Shown here: one piece after another, positions 52,001 to 60,738 of the stretch
How the letters are laid out: each line of letters starts with the position of its first letter
How positions within the stretch are numbered: position 1 is the first letter of the stretch
From: Pseudoalteromonas sp. Scap06
GTDB taxonomy: Bacteria; Pseudomonadota; Gammaproteobacteria; Enterobacterales; Alteromonadaceae
Assembly (NCBI RefSeq): GCF_013394165.1
Contig: NZ_CP041331.1
Coordinates: 310,001-374,000, forward strand
Direction: 5' to 3'
Length of the DNA: 64,000 bases
Notes under the pieces: model-generated
Seen by the model: only the letters and a program-made list of their open reading frames with translations
The model's database searches: none
What the model was told of the DNA's origin: nothing
Position numbers and translations under genes: made by a program

Positions 52001-54720
52001 ATTAAAACATCTAGGACATACCTATTCTGACCATTTTTATCAAACTCCATGGTGTCATCTTCAGCCAATGGCGCATCATTTACTGCATCAATGGTGATAT
52101 CGACTTTTACAGGCTCTGACTCGCCGCCTTCATTATCAATTACAGAAAAAGTAAAGCTATCGCTACCATTAAAGTCAGCAGTGGGTGTATAGGTTAAGTT
52201 AGGTGCAGCACCCGATAGACTGCCATGTGAAGGTGTACCGACAAGATAACGGGCAATGGTGCCGTCAAGATCAGAGCCTAACAATGTCATACCTACACTA
52301 CCATCTTCTTCAACCGATACAGATTGTGCGTTCGCCATAGGTAAGTCATTTATCGACGATACAGTAATCGATACTGTTACAGCAGAAGAGACGCCGCCAT
52401 CATTATCTGTCACTGTAAAGGCAAAGCTATCTTTACCATTAAAGTCAGCAGTGGGGATATAGGTTAAGTTAGGTGCAGTACCCGATAGGCTTCCATGAGA
52501 AGGTGTACCGACAAGATAACGGGCAATGGTGCCGTCACGGTCAGATCCTGACAATGTCATACCCACACTACCATCTTCTTCAACCGATACAGATTGTGCG
52601 CTCGCTGTCGGTAGGTCATTTACCGATGATACCAAAATCGATACCGTTGCAGCAGAAGAGACGCCGCCATCATTATCTGTCACTGTAAAGGAAAAGCTAT
52701 CTTTACCATTAAAGTCAGCAGTGGGGATATAGGTTAAGTTAGGTGCAGTACCCGATAGGCTACCGTGAGAAGGTGTACCGATAAGATATCGGGCAATGGT
52801 GCCATCGCTATCGGTCCCCTTCAAGGTCATCGCTTTCGCCGTATCTTCAGCTAAAGAAACAGTCTGAGATGTCGCCATTGGCAGCACATTAACGTTTTGT
52901 ATGATGACATTGACAGTAATTGTATCCATACCGCCTTCACCATCACTGACTCTCACGTTAAAGCGGTCAGTACCATCGTGATTGATATTTGGGGTATAGC
53001 CAATCGCTTTTGAAGTACCTGTGCCAGAAACGCTCGCGATACCATTGGTAGCATTTGAGCTAATTGACCAAGTCAATGTATCGTTGTTTTGATCGGTAGC
53101 GTTTAGCGTTAATACAAAGGCTGTTGGATTTGCGTTTTCACTCATAGTTACCGACACTGAGGTTCCTTCGGTAATAACGGGTGCAAATTTAGGAGCTTCG
53201 GTGATAGTGACTTCAACAGGCATAATCACATTTGCCTTTGCGTCACTAACACTTACATTAAAGTTATAGATACGATCCTTACCATCGTCGTCTGGGATAT
53301 CATAATCAGGTGCATTTTGAAAAGTAAGAGCACCATTACTTGAGTTTATATTAAACTTCGCAGAATCTACCCCGCCAGAAATGCTATAGGTTAAAGTGTC
53401 GCTATCCATATCTTCGGCATTAACACTGCCTACTACAACGTTCTTTTCTTCGACACTAAAATCAGCTTGACTCTTTAACCAAAAAACTCCCCCGCCAACT
53501 CTGTCGACTACCGCAATATCTGGGCTATTATCACCATCAAAGTCAACAGCATTGACAGCATTTATTAGCTCAAAACCTGAGCTTATCTGCTGTTTTGTAA
53601 AACTCCCTAAACCATTATTTTCATACCAAATGACATCGCTCTCTGAACCCATTAAAATATCGATATCGCCGTCTCCATCGATATCAGCCACATTTCCCTG
53701 CGAGCCATTATCGATAATAGGCTCACCTGGGTTGATCAAATGCTCGGTGAACGAACCCGTACCATTATTTTCAAACCAATATAATTCAGTTTTAGAAATA
53801 GCAAATATATCGTTGGTACTATCACCATTAAAGTCAGCAGTTTGAAGTGAGGGTAAATCAGTTGCTTCTGTGGCATATGAATTTAACCCCGCTTGAAACG
53901 TGCCATCACCATTACCCTTTAACCAGAAGTTACGTCCAGCTGTACTACCTAAGTCACCAGCAATAATATCAGGTATATCATCGCCAGAAACATCAGCAAC
54001 TGTTATCTCAAATAACGAATAATTATCGCCATCGTATATCCGACTTTGGGTGAAATTACCAGCACCATCATTTAGATAAACATATATACGATCGCGATAA
54101 TTTTGAGACGCTAAAACAATATCCAAACCATTGATACCATCTAGATCACTGAGACTGATAGACTGAGCACCATTTGGTGATGCGATATCTGTTGGTAGTG
54201 TCGTACGAGTAAAAGCAGGGGTCGGCGTCGCGCCATTATTGGTGTATAAATACACAGCGTCGTTCTTAAAATCTGCTACAACAAAGTCGAGACCTGGTTT
54301 ACCGTCTAATTCACCAGCGGCGACTTCCCGTAAATCTGCACCATCTGCGCCTAATGGAGACACGACTGTTGCAAATTTACCATTGCCATCATTTAGATAT
54401 ACATTAACAGCATTGCCATACAATGACGTAACAATAAAATCAGGTAGATTATCTTGATTAAAGTCTGCCACATCACTTCGATAACCGTTTGTAAATGAAG
54501 CAATTTTATCTTTACTCCAATGCTGCCACACTGGGTTGTTATTGGCGTATGCCATACTGGTAAAAGCAAATAAAAGTAAAGCAAAGGCATTATATGCAAG
54601 TAATTTAATACCGGATTTCAACCTGAATTTTCCCAGATTAAATAAAGAGCTGATTGCTGAAATATGCTTAATACAAACCGAAGGTTTAATATTAGCAATG
54701 GTTTGAGCGGTGGTTCTCAT
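49051..54720 (-). CDS. Giant FG-GAP/cadherin-like surface protein with C-terminal outer-membrane barrel
   Basis: 1889 residues. The long N-region and signal core LLAYNAFALLLFAFTSMAYA end near 59. FG-GAP/VCBS repeats (DFNQDN, DLDGIN, DVSGDD, DFNGDS, DIDGDGD, DFDGDN) fill about 80-415 as a beta-propeller. Cadherin-like and Ig-like repeats span about 420-970, with three near-identical 90-residue units at 611-880. A Calx-beta domain is near 1055-1150, a calcium TDTDGDLIPDSQEGFADSDGDG stretch near 1266-1288, and a choice-of-anchor-U-like domain (YRKYTDAAGW, CPPPGSEQW, GHWCVQL) about 1300-1470. Two more cadherin-like units follow. SGSMSLFTLLLLPLAFVRR at 1665-1683 resembles a GlyGly-CTERM. A second signal-like segment precedes a 180-residue barrel ending GLTVKYFL. 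Probably a calcium-dependent adhesin. Confidence 0.85.
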   Translation of the reverse strand: MRTTAQTIANIKPSVCIKHISAISSLFNLGKFRLKSGIKLLAYNAFALLLFAFTSMAYANNNPVWQHWSKDKIASFTNGYRSDVADFNQDNLPDFIVTSLYGNAVNVYLNDGNGKFATVVSPLGADGADLREVAAGELDGKPGLDFVVADFKNDAVYLYTNNGATPTPAFTRTTLPTDIASPNGAQSISLSDLDGINGLDIVLASQNYRDRIYVYLNDGAGNFTQSRIYDGDNYSLFEITVADVSGDDIPDIIAGDLGSTAGRNFWLKGNGDGTFQAGLNSYATEATDLPSLQTADFNGDSTNDIFAISKTELYWFENNGTGSFTEHLINPGEPIIDNGSQGNVADIDGDGDIDILMGSESDVIWYENNGLGSFTKQQISSGFELINAVNAVDFDGDNSPDIAVVDRVGGGVFWLKSQADFSVEEKNVVVGSVNAEDMDSDTLTYSISGGVDSAKFNINSSNGALTFQNAPDYDIPDDDGKDRIYNFNVSVSDAKANVIMPVEVTITEAPKFAPVITEGTSVSVTMSENANPTAFVLTLNATDQNNDTLTWSISSNATNGIASVSGTGTSKAIGYTPNINHDGTDRFNVRVSDGEGGMDTITVNVIIQNVNVLPMATSQTVSLAEDTAKAMTLKGTDSDGTIARYLIGTPSHGSLSGTAPNLTYIPTADFNGKDSFSFTVTDNDGGVSSAATVSILVSSVNDLPTASAQSVSVEEDGSVGMTLSGSDRDGTIARYLVGTPSHGSLSGTAPNLTYIPTADFNGKDSFAFTVTDNDGGVSSAVTVSITVSSINDLPMANAQSVSVEEDGSVGMTLLGSDLDGTIARYLVGTPSHGSLSGAAPNLTYTPTADFNGSDSFTFSVIDNEGGESEPVKVDITIDAVNDAPLAEDDTMEFDKNGQNRYVLDVLINDNDIDGDTLSVVSGNADIGSVVVENGQLVFNAPPGFIGSLTLTYLISDGNDGTTTATVTLTINGLFDDIAPTLTLPEDRVVNATALYTKVDLGVATALDANGNPLPVSLVDNRAMFSPGISKAYWQATDADGNQSISAQGVQIHPLISIGKDQTVVEGSTVTVKFYLNGTSPTYPVVVPFTVSGDALEGADHSLISGEVEISETNTASITFETYDDSVADSGETIVISLSDTVNISPDSVQNITLSEGNIAPEVMLTAKQQNENRTLLSRSDGEVTVSAAISDNNSADSHTLLWSSTSDELSVLINRTVSEAISFDAADLSVGIHKLTAQVKDSGEPGLTTQADIYLNVVSALPVLTETDTDGDLIPDSQEGFADSDGDGIADYLDAISVCNVVPEMISTQATFLVEGESGVCLRRGSAAPATQSGSLLLTHEETVQAVGEDGEAKIVGGIFDYIVVGLEKPGQEYKLVLPQRQPIPLNAIYRKYTDAAGWGNFVEDADNILFSTLGEPGFCPPPGSEQWQEGLTEGHWCVQLQIVDGGPNDNDGVANSSIADPGGVAIYLSTNTTPVAENDAITIQWNEAANIDVLANDSDIDGDELLVLSASANFGAAEVLANSSLSYMPKPDYAGIDIITYVISDGNGGTTSAQVSVNVIANRSPVANDDVASTDDRTVITIDILKNDTDEDGDTLMIISASAIHGSTAIVNNSIQYTPAIGFDGTDTVTYIISDNKEGEASAKVSVSVDAFESATVVNESKSSGSMSLFTLLLLPLAFVRRVKSIKLLAATILMSSLMVLPAKAEWGLTASVGQATAHVSKGELNRALGSLDAQITALDDSDTSWKLGVVYQVNTNWFVDVSYQSLGDFSASIDGMTLDGNAFKHAVSKVQPITAGGISAAVGYQYFINDQWYLGASSGVLVWKSDNKTYSQGLATINREENGTDLYFGIELGYQLSDNMSAGLGYTYYGLKQHDISSVGLTVKYFL
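52081..52890 (-). repeat. Three tandem 270-bp repeats inside the giant gene
   Basis: Units encode residues 611-700, 701-790 and 791-880. The stretch AGGTGTACCGACAAGATAAC occurs at 52231 and 52501 and nearly so at 52771, exactly 270 bp apart. High DNA identity indicates recent duplication or ongoing recombination. Confidence 0.9.
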
Positions 54721-55361
54721 AAAAAATTATTACCTATCAATACGAAGAAGTGGTATATGTAATCCGTTAATAAGTCGCGATACGCGAGATATTGCCAATC
54801 ATTGCCCACAAGAGGAACATTCACCGTTAACCACTCACCCACAAAAGAAACAAACAATTAACAAATTACATAAATATTTGATTATTATAATTAAATATAA
54901 AATAAAATGAGAGATATAATATCTTTTTTTTACTTATTTAGTTAAATCAAAACTAAATTAAACCACACTTCTATAGTCCCAGGGCGGGATCGCACTTTGT
55001 TAACTGATATGATCTAATAGCTCCAAACCCTTGGCTACAGCGCCATTCTGAGCATAATTGAACATTTATAAATCGATATGACATTAATCAAAAGCATTGC
55101 GTGATTAGAGTTGTAGGCCAAATGCTTAATATTGTTCAAACTTCAATAGTCAAGCAAACATTTGAAAGTTATTAATATATTACTTTAAAAAAGAGTAATA
55201 TTCGTATCCAAACTTTTATTATCAAACAGCCTGAAGATCCACTGAGTTGGAGGCGTTGATCATCAATCTAAGAAAGACAGGCACATTTACATCGATAGTT
55301 CTTGGTGCTGGATATATGGAAAAAGTGTACTTATATAACCGAAAAAAGAAGTATAAGAAGC

Positions 55362-55396
55362 TGTAAACCCCCATTACATTTTGTTCAAAAAAGCCG
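55362..55396 (+). repeat. Dispersed repeat family A copy
   Basis: CTGTAAACCCCCATTACA then TTTTGTTCAAAAAAGCC, running directly into the terminator stem of the S9 peptidase gene. Confidence 0.75.
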
Positions 55397-55422
55397 CACA
55401 CTAATAATTAGTGTGCGGCTTT
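55391..55422 (-). terminator. Terminator of the S9 peptidase gene
   Basis: AAGCCGCACACTAAT and its reverse complement form a nearly perfect 15-bp palindrome, and the minus-strand T-run follows (TTTTTTGAAC). It lies 14 bp after the stop. Confidence 0.9.
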
Positions 55423-55435
55423 AGTATTTTACTTT

Positions 55436-57781
55436 TTAAAGCGATTGCTTGGTTAGTAAGTGCTTTTCAAAAAAGCCAGCCATCATAGTATGGTAATGCA
55501 AAGTGGTGCCTTTGCCTTCACGTAGGCTATGTGAGCGGTTAGGGTATGAGAAAAACTCAAACTGCTTGTTATGCTTTACAAGCTCGTCAATTAAACGCTC
55601 TGAGCCTTGATAATGCACGTTATCATCGCCTGTGCCGTGAATAAGCAACAGCTTACCGGTTAGGTTTTTAGCAAAGGTAATCGGCGAGGTGTTATCGTAA
55701 CTCGCAGGATCGGTGTTTGGGTTGCCTGCATAACGCTCTTGGTAAATGGTGTCGTATAAACGTATATCTGGCACCGGTGCTGAGGCAATGCCTACTTTAA
55801 ATTTATCACCGTGGCGGAACAGTAAGTTAAGGGTTGAACTACCGCCCCCTGAGTGTCCCCACACGCCAACGCGGTCAGTGTCTATTACATCCCAACGTTT
55901 AGCCATAGCATCAAGCGCGTCTACTTGGTCTTGCACGGTAATTGAGCCAATTTTTTTATAAATCGATTTGCGCCAATCTCGGCCTTTTGGTGCACGTGTA
56001 CCACGATTATCAACCGATGCCACAATAAAACCTTTTTGCGTTAGCAGTGATTTATACAGGTAACTGTTGCCTTCCCATCGGTCTTGCACGGTAGAGCCCC
56101 ATGGTTCGCCGTATACGTAAAACACAATTGGGTATTTTTTACTTTTATCCATGTTTTCTGGGAACATAATGTAGCCGTCAAGCTCGGTGCCATCTTGCGC
56201 ATTTACTTTAAAAAACTCATGCTTTGGTAAGCTTTGCTCAGCCAGTTTTTGTTTAAGCTTTGTATTTTCAACTAAGGTTTTTACATTACTATGATCTGCC
56301 ACTTTAATGATCTCTTTAGTCGGTGGCGTACCAAATTTTGAGTAAGTGTGCATAGCCCATGAGGCATCTTTTGACATGTAGTAGCTGTTTGAACCTTCAA
56401 ACTCAGCAGGCGTTACCCGTACCGGTTTGCTGCTGCCATCAAGCGGTGTGCTGTATAAATAACGCTGACCAGGATCGTTTGGCGAGGCAATAAAATACAT
56501 TACGTTTTTGTCTTCATTGATGCTCAGCATATCAATAATGTCGTAATCGCCTGGGGTTAGGTCGATAATAGTTTTGCCATCGCGCGATACACGATAAAGA
56601 TGACGCCAGCCGTCGCGTTCGCTATGCCAAATAAAAAACTCACCGTCTTTTGACCAGTTGGCTTTATAAAACCATTCTATAAACGCATCGTCTTTGTCTT
56701 CTAAAATTTTAGTCAGTTGCTGCTTTTGCCAATCAAACAACCACACTTTGTTATGGCTTTGTGGGCGGTTTAAGTCTTGAATCATTAATTCATTACCGGT
56801 GCCTGCCCAGCTAATACGCGGAATATAACGGTCGCGGTTATCGCCTTCAAGCTCAGCCCAACGGGTTTGTTTATCAGCAAGGCTTACCACACCAACACGC
56901 ACGGCAGAGTTGGTTTCACCCGCTTTAGGATAAGGGAATTCTTTAAGGGTAGGGTACAGTTCGTCAGTGTTGTTGATCATAGTGAAAAATTTAACGTCAC
57001 TGGTATCAAGCTGCCAATAGGCGATTGATTTGTTGTCGGGGCTCCAACGAAAACCATCGGCAATAGTAAACTCTTCTTCGTATACCCAATCAAAATTACC
57101 GTTAACAATGGTGGCACTGCCATCGGTTGTGAGCGCAGTTACATCGTTACTACCAACCGCTTGCATATAAATATTGTTGTCGCGTACGTAAGCCACTTTT
57201 GAGCTATCTGGCGAGAACTTAGCAAACATTAATTTAGTTGGCTCAACGTCTTTACCACCAAGTTGCTGTAATTGGTTAGTCTCAAGGTTAAGTAACCAAA
57301 AATCGCCTCTGCTGCGCGAACGCCAAACTTGCTCGCTGTTGGTAAATACCATCAGCCATTTACCGTCTTTTGACCACTGATAGCTTTCGATTGCAAATGA
57401 CTCGTCTGCGCCCTCTGGCAACAGCTTTTCAAACTCAACCAATACTTTACGGCCCGTGCCGTCAGCATTGTAAAATACAATGTCGTTGCCTTTTACGCCG
57501 TGCTCTTTGTCGTCATCGGCGTTGCTATCGTCTGCTTTTTCTTTTTCGCTTTCGCGCTCTTCAAGTACGGTGTAGCCGGTACCATCGTCTAGCCATTTAA
57601 AGTAAGTGCTTCGCTGGGTTTTAAATTCTTTATCTTTATAAATTTGCGCTAGGCTTAATGGATTATTCACGGTGCTCATCGCTGCATTATTGTTGGTTGT
57701 TATGCTGGTACTTGAACATGCTTGCAAGCCTAAGCCCGCAACAATGGCCAGTGCCAAGCCCGATATTTTGATCAGATTCAT
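55436..57781 (-). CDS. S9 family prolyl oligopeptidase / dipeptidyl peptidase IV-like lipoprotein
   Basis: 781 residues. The lipobox GLGLQACSS anchors it to a membrane. An eight-bladed DPP-IV N-terminal propeller domain (about 100-500, with FDWVYEEEFTIADGFRWSPDNKSIAYWQLD, where the EE pair binds the substrate N terminus) is followed by the alpha/beta hydrolase with Ser in GVWGHSGGGSSTLNLL, Asp in LLIHGTGDDNVHYQ and His in YPNRSHSL. It cleaves X-Pro/Ala dipeptides from peptides in the periplasm. A strong terminator follows. Confidence 0.95.
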   Translation of the reverse strand: MNLIKISGLALAIVAGLGLQACSSTSITTNNNAAMSTVNNPLSLAQIYKDKEFKTQRSTYFKWLDDGTGYTVLEERESEKEKADDSNADDDKEHGVKGNDIVFYNADGTGRKVLVEFEKLLPEGADESFAIESYQWSKDGKWLMVFTNSEQVWRSRSRGDFWLLNLETNQLQQLGGKDVEPTKLMFAKFSPDSSKVAYVRDNNIYMQAVGSNDVTALTTDGSATIVNGNFDWVYEEEFTIADGFRWSPDNKSIAYWQLDTSDVKFFTMINNTDELYPTLKEFPYPKAGETNSAVRVGVVSLADKQTRWAELEGDNRDRYIPRISWAGTGNELMIQDLNRPQSHNKVWLFDWQKQQLTKILEDKDDAFIEWFYKANWSKDGEFFIWHSERDGWRHLYRVSRDGKTIIDLTPGDYDIIDMLSINEDKNVMYFIASPNDPGQRYLYSTPLDGSSKPVRVTPAEFEGSNSYYMSKDASWAMHTYSKFGTPPTKEIIKVADHSNVKTLVENTKLKQKLAEQSLPKHEFFKVNAQDGTELDGYIMFPENMDKSKKYPIVFYVYGEPWGSTVQDRWEGNSYLYKSLLTQKGFIVASVDNRGTRAPKGRDWRKSIYKKIGSITVQDQVDALDAMAKRWDVIDTDRVGVWGHSGGGSSTLNLLFRHGDKFKVGIASAPVPDIRLYDTIYQERYAGNPNTDPASYDNTSPITFAKNLTGKLLLIHGTGDDNVHYQGSERLIDELVKHNKQFEFFSYPNRSHSLREGKGTTLHYHTMMAGFFEKHLLTKQSL

Positions 57782-57915
57782 TGTTATTGTTCCTTGGGTC
57801 TGCTGACCTTTATAGATTAAGGCGCTTATTACATTTACTGTAACAAAATAACCTACACAATATCAGCATGCTTAACGCACAAAGCTATGGTTTAAACCCA
57901 AACTTTTATAATTAA

Positions 57916-58803
57916 TTACCATGCTGGATTTTTAAATTCATCACTGAGCGTGTCGATTAGTGCTCTTACTGTTGCCGATAAATGCTGACGAGAAGGGTAA
58001 AGCACATATATTTTCATTTGGTTTAATGTCCATGGCGCTAATACACGCTGCAAGCGACCATCAAGTATATATTGATTTGCCAAATACGTAGGCTGTACTG
58101 AAATACCACCACCGGCTATGGCTGCATGAAGTAATGTGGTGGCCTCGTTTGCACTTAAATTGCATTTAACATCAACAGATTGAAACTCATCCCCGTTGTG
58201 TAAATGCCAAATATATCGGTCGAAGTTTTTATAGCCTAAACACTGATGAGCGCTTAACTGTTGTGGTGTCGTTATTGGCGGATAATCAGCAAGGTAGTCG
58301 GCTGAGGCCACTAATATAGATTCACACTCGGCAATAGGTTTACCTATTAACGAAGGATCAGGATTGGCTGCAATACGTATTGCCAAATCAACACGTTGCT
58401 CTATTAGATCTGTGGTTGAGTCTTCAAGATCTATGTCTATTTGCACGTTAGGGTGACGTTTCATAAAACGTGTAAATATAGGGGCTAATTGTGCAAAACC
58501 TAACGACATACTGGTCGCTACTCGTATTTTACCTGACAACTGTTGCTGGCTTTTAGTTTGTTCAACTAAACGGTTAGCCTGTGCTAACCATTGCTCTATT
58601 TCGGGTAAACAGGCCTCGCCGGCGGTGGTAAGCGTTACTTTACGGGTAGTGCGATGCAATAAGCGCGTATTTAACCAGGCCTCTGCCGACTCAATATGAC
58701 GAGTAACCATAGGGCGTGACATTTCAAGCCGATCGGCAGTAGCAGTAAAACTGCCTGAGTAGGCAACATCCACAAAAACCTGCGCTGCGGTGAGTTTATC
58801 CAT
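57916..58803 (-). CDS. LysR-family regulator divergent from MBL-fold gene
   Basis: 295 residues. The HTH VDVAYSGSFTATADRLEMSRPMVTRHIESAEAWLNTRLLHRTTRKVTLT and the effector domain IRVATSMSLGFAQLAPIFTRFMKRHPNVQIDIDLEDST place it in the CrgA/AaeR-like subgroup. It is divergent from the 58908 gene with about 104 bp between and probably regulates it. Confidence 0.92.
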   Translation of the reverse strand: MDKLTAAQVFVDVAYSGSFTATADRLEMSRPMVTRHIESAEAWLNTRLLHRTTRKVTLTTAGEACLPEIEQWLAQANRLVEQTKSQQQLSGKIRVATSMSLGFAQLAPIFTRFMKRHPNVQIDIDLEDSTTDLIEQRVDLAIRIAANPDPSLIGKPIAECESILVASADYLADYPPITTPQQLSAHQCLGYKNFDRYIWHLHNGDEFQSVDVKCNLSANEATTLLHAAIAGGGISVQPTYLANQYILDGRLQRVLAPWTLNQMKIYVLYPSRQHLSATVRALIDTLSDEFKNPAW

Positions 58804-58907
58804 AGTATTTGCACGATTTATGAAACAATGATGCTAATTATTGGTTGTTTTTCTGAACATATCAAACCTTTATTATGCTCGCATTAGCAACCAATGATGA
58901 GAATACT

Positions 58908-59771
58908 ATGAACCTACGCACTCTTTTACTAAGCACACTATTAGCCAGCAATATCGCTATTGCAGACGAAACCCCACTAACCCTTGATGTGTATAACGCT
59001 GACAGCAATAGCTTTCATGTTAATGCCACGCTGGTGTATGGCCGTACCGATGCAATTTTAATTGATACCGGATTTACCAAAGCAGATGCACTGCGCATTG
59101 CCGCCAAAGTAATTGACTCTGGTAAACAACTAAAAACTATTTTTATTAGCCAAGCCGATCCTGATTACTACTTTGGCGCTGAAGTGTTACAGCAGTTTTT
59201 TCCTGACGCAAAGATTATAACCACACCGGCAGTGCACCAAAAAATAGCAGCAAAGCTTAAAGGTAAACTTGCTTTCTGGACGCCAAAAATGGGGGAAAAC
59301 GCCCCTAAAAACCCCGTCGTACCTAAGATATTTAATGGTAATAGCTTAAAAATAGAAGGCCATACCATTGAAATTCGTGGTACAGAGGGTGAGCATAATC
59401 ATCGCCCATATTTATGGATCCCTGATAATAAAGCTATTTTAGGAAATGTGGCTGTATACGCTAATGTTCATTTATGGATGGCCGATGCACAAACTCAGGC
59501 AGAGCAAAATGCATGGGCAAAGCAACTTAATGAAATGAAAGCACTCAACCCTGACGTGGTGATCCCTGGGCATATGAAAGCAGGCACCCAATTAGATGCT
59601 GCAAATATTGATTTTTCAATCCAGTATTTAAAGGATTTTGCACACGCTAAGCAAAGTAGTGATAGCAGTAAGCTGCTGATAGATAAAATGACCAACTCAT
59701 ACCCAGAGGCTGTATTACCTATGGCTCTTAGCATTGGCGCTAAAGTTCATAAAGGCGAAATGAAATGGTAA
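58908..59771 (+). CDS. Secreted metallo-beta-lactamase-fold protein with altered metal motif
   Basis: About 287 residues with signal peptide MNLRTLLLSTLLASNIAIA. The fold is clear (ATLVYGRTDAILIDTGFTKADALRIAAKVI, AILGNVAVYANVHLWM, NPDVVIPGHMKAG), but the HxHxDH metal motif is replaced by Q82-A-D84-P-D86-Y87. Two histidines in GEHNHRPYL and His222 in PGH remain. It may bind one metal or none. The ATG at 58908 gives the signal peptide. LysR is divergent. Confidence 0.85.
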   Translation: MNLRTLLLSTLLASNIAIADETPLTLDVYNADSNSFHVNATLVYGRTDAILIDTGFTKADALRIAAKVIDSGKQLKTIFISQADPDYYFGAEVLQQFFPDAKIITTPAVHQKIAAKLKGKLAFWTPKMGENAPKNPVVPKIFNGNSLKIEGHTIEIRGTEGEHNHRPYLWIPDNKAILGNVAVYANVHLWMADAQTQAEQNAWAKQLNEMKALNPDVVIPGHMKAGTQLDAANIDFSIQYLKDFAHAKQSSDSSKLLIDKMTNSYPEAVLPMALSIGAKVHKGEMKW

Positions 59772-59810
59772 TTACTTACGCTTAACCACTGTAATAAATA
59801 CAGTAGAACC

Positions 59811-59846
59811 AAAAAACACGCCTAGCAAAGTCTGGCGTGTTTTTTA
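59811..59846. terminator. Bidirectional terminator
   Basis: AAAAAACACGCC pairs with GGCGTGTTTTTT around an 11-nt loop. It separates the convergent MBL-fold and dioxygenase genes. Confidence 0.9.
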
Positions 59847-60647
59847 TTATTGCCACAAATACATACTGGCTCGTTTATTGGCAATATTTAATTCAAATAC
59901 CTCAGTGCTTGCACACATAGCAGCGCCATAGCATACATGTAGCGGTAACAAGTGCTCTTCTCTAGGGTGATTAAAGCGTGCAGCTGGAGCTTGCTGCCAT
60001 GCTAATAATTGATGTTCACGCTGTTGCTCGGTTAATGTTTGATCTGCGATTGTGCTTACCAACCAATTTTCAAATGCCTGATTTTGCTGGTTAACATCGT
60101 TTGATTGAGTAACACCAAAAGCGCGCATATTATGGAAGGTAAAGCCTGAGCCTATAATTAATAAGTTATCGTAATCAATACTTTGCAACGCTTTACCAAT
60201 TTCAACATGCAACAGCGGATCAAGGCTTGGGTGCAAGGATATTTGCACACAGGGAATATCGGCCTCTGGATACATAATTTTTAACGGTACAAACATACCG
60301 TGATCGTAGCCACGCTGTAGATCGAGTTTTGAGTCAATATTGTGTGTTGTGAGCGCTTGTTGTACTAAATTAGCAAGTTGCGGCTGGCCAGCACAAGGGT
60401 AAGTTAATTGATACGCCTGCTTAGGAAAACCGTAGTAATCGTAAATTAATTTAGGTGTTGCTGAGGCTGTGATTGCAATAGGGGTTGATTCCCAATGTGC
60501 GCTGATCATTAAAATAGCGCTAGGCTTTTTGATTTTAGCAGCAACGGTTTGTAAACATTCCACCATATCTTTATGGCTTGGCTCTCCTAGCAGCGGTAAT
60601 GGACCGCCGCCATGAGATAAAAAGAAAACATTTGCTGGTTGCGGCAT
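59847..60647 (-). CDS. ygiD: YgiD-like extradiol dioxygenase (LigB superfamily)
   Basis: 266 residues. Metal-ligand histidines are visible in FLSHGGGPLPLLGEPSH, MISAHWES and GYDHGMFVPL, and FTFHNMRAFG carries a further conserved His. This matches the YgiD/DODA class III ring-opening dioxygenases that cleave catechols such as L-DOPA. The physiological substrate here is unknown. The start MPQPANVFFLSHGGG is standard. Confidence 0.9.
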   Translation of the reverse strand: MPQPANVFFLSHGGGPLPLLGEPSHKDMVECLQTVAAKIKKPSAILMISAHWESTPIAITASATPKLIYDYYGFPKQAYQLTYPCAGQPQLANLVQQALTTHNIDSKLDLQRGYDHGMFVPLKIMYPEADIPCVQISLHPSLDPLLHVEIGKALQSIDYDNLLIIGSGFTFHNMRAFGVTQSNDVNQQNQAFENWLVSTIADQTLTEQQREHQLLAWQQAPAARFNHPREEHLLPLHVCYGAAMCASTEVFELNIANKRASMYLWQ

Positions 60648-60738
60648 ACTTAACCCTTAATTGTTCGATGTGGTTATTATAATGCATGCTCAAATCACAA
60701 TTAACTAGCCACAAAAATGCACAGCTAAAGTGCAAATT

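Larger units (their letters stand above)
54721..55435. other. 715-bp gene-free region upstream of the giant gene
   Basis: AT-rich upstream half that should include the giant gene's promoter; no clear -35/-10 pair was found. The other half holds a short open frame without a start (about 55231-55365), a family A repeat (55362-55396) and the S9 peptidase terminator. Confidence 0.55.

Noticed and set aside
52200-54500. Several long open frames antisense to the giant adhesin gene
   Set aside because: They mirror the repeated codon pattern of the sense gene, lack ribosome sites and encode low-complexity peptides.
55231-55365. Short open frame (…FTSIVLGAGYMEKVYLYNRKKKYKKL)
   Set aside because: It has no start codon or ribosome site near its 5' end and no recognisable family; probably chance or a very decayed fragment.
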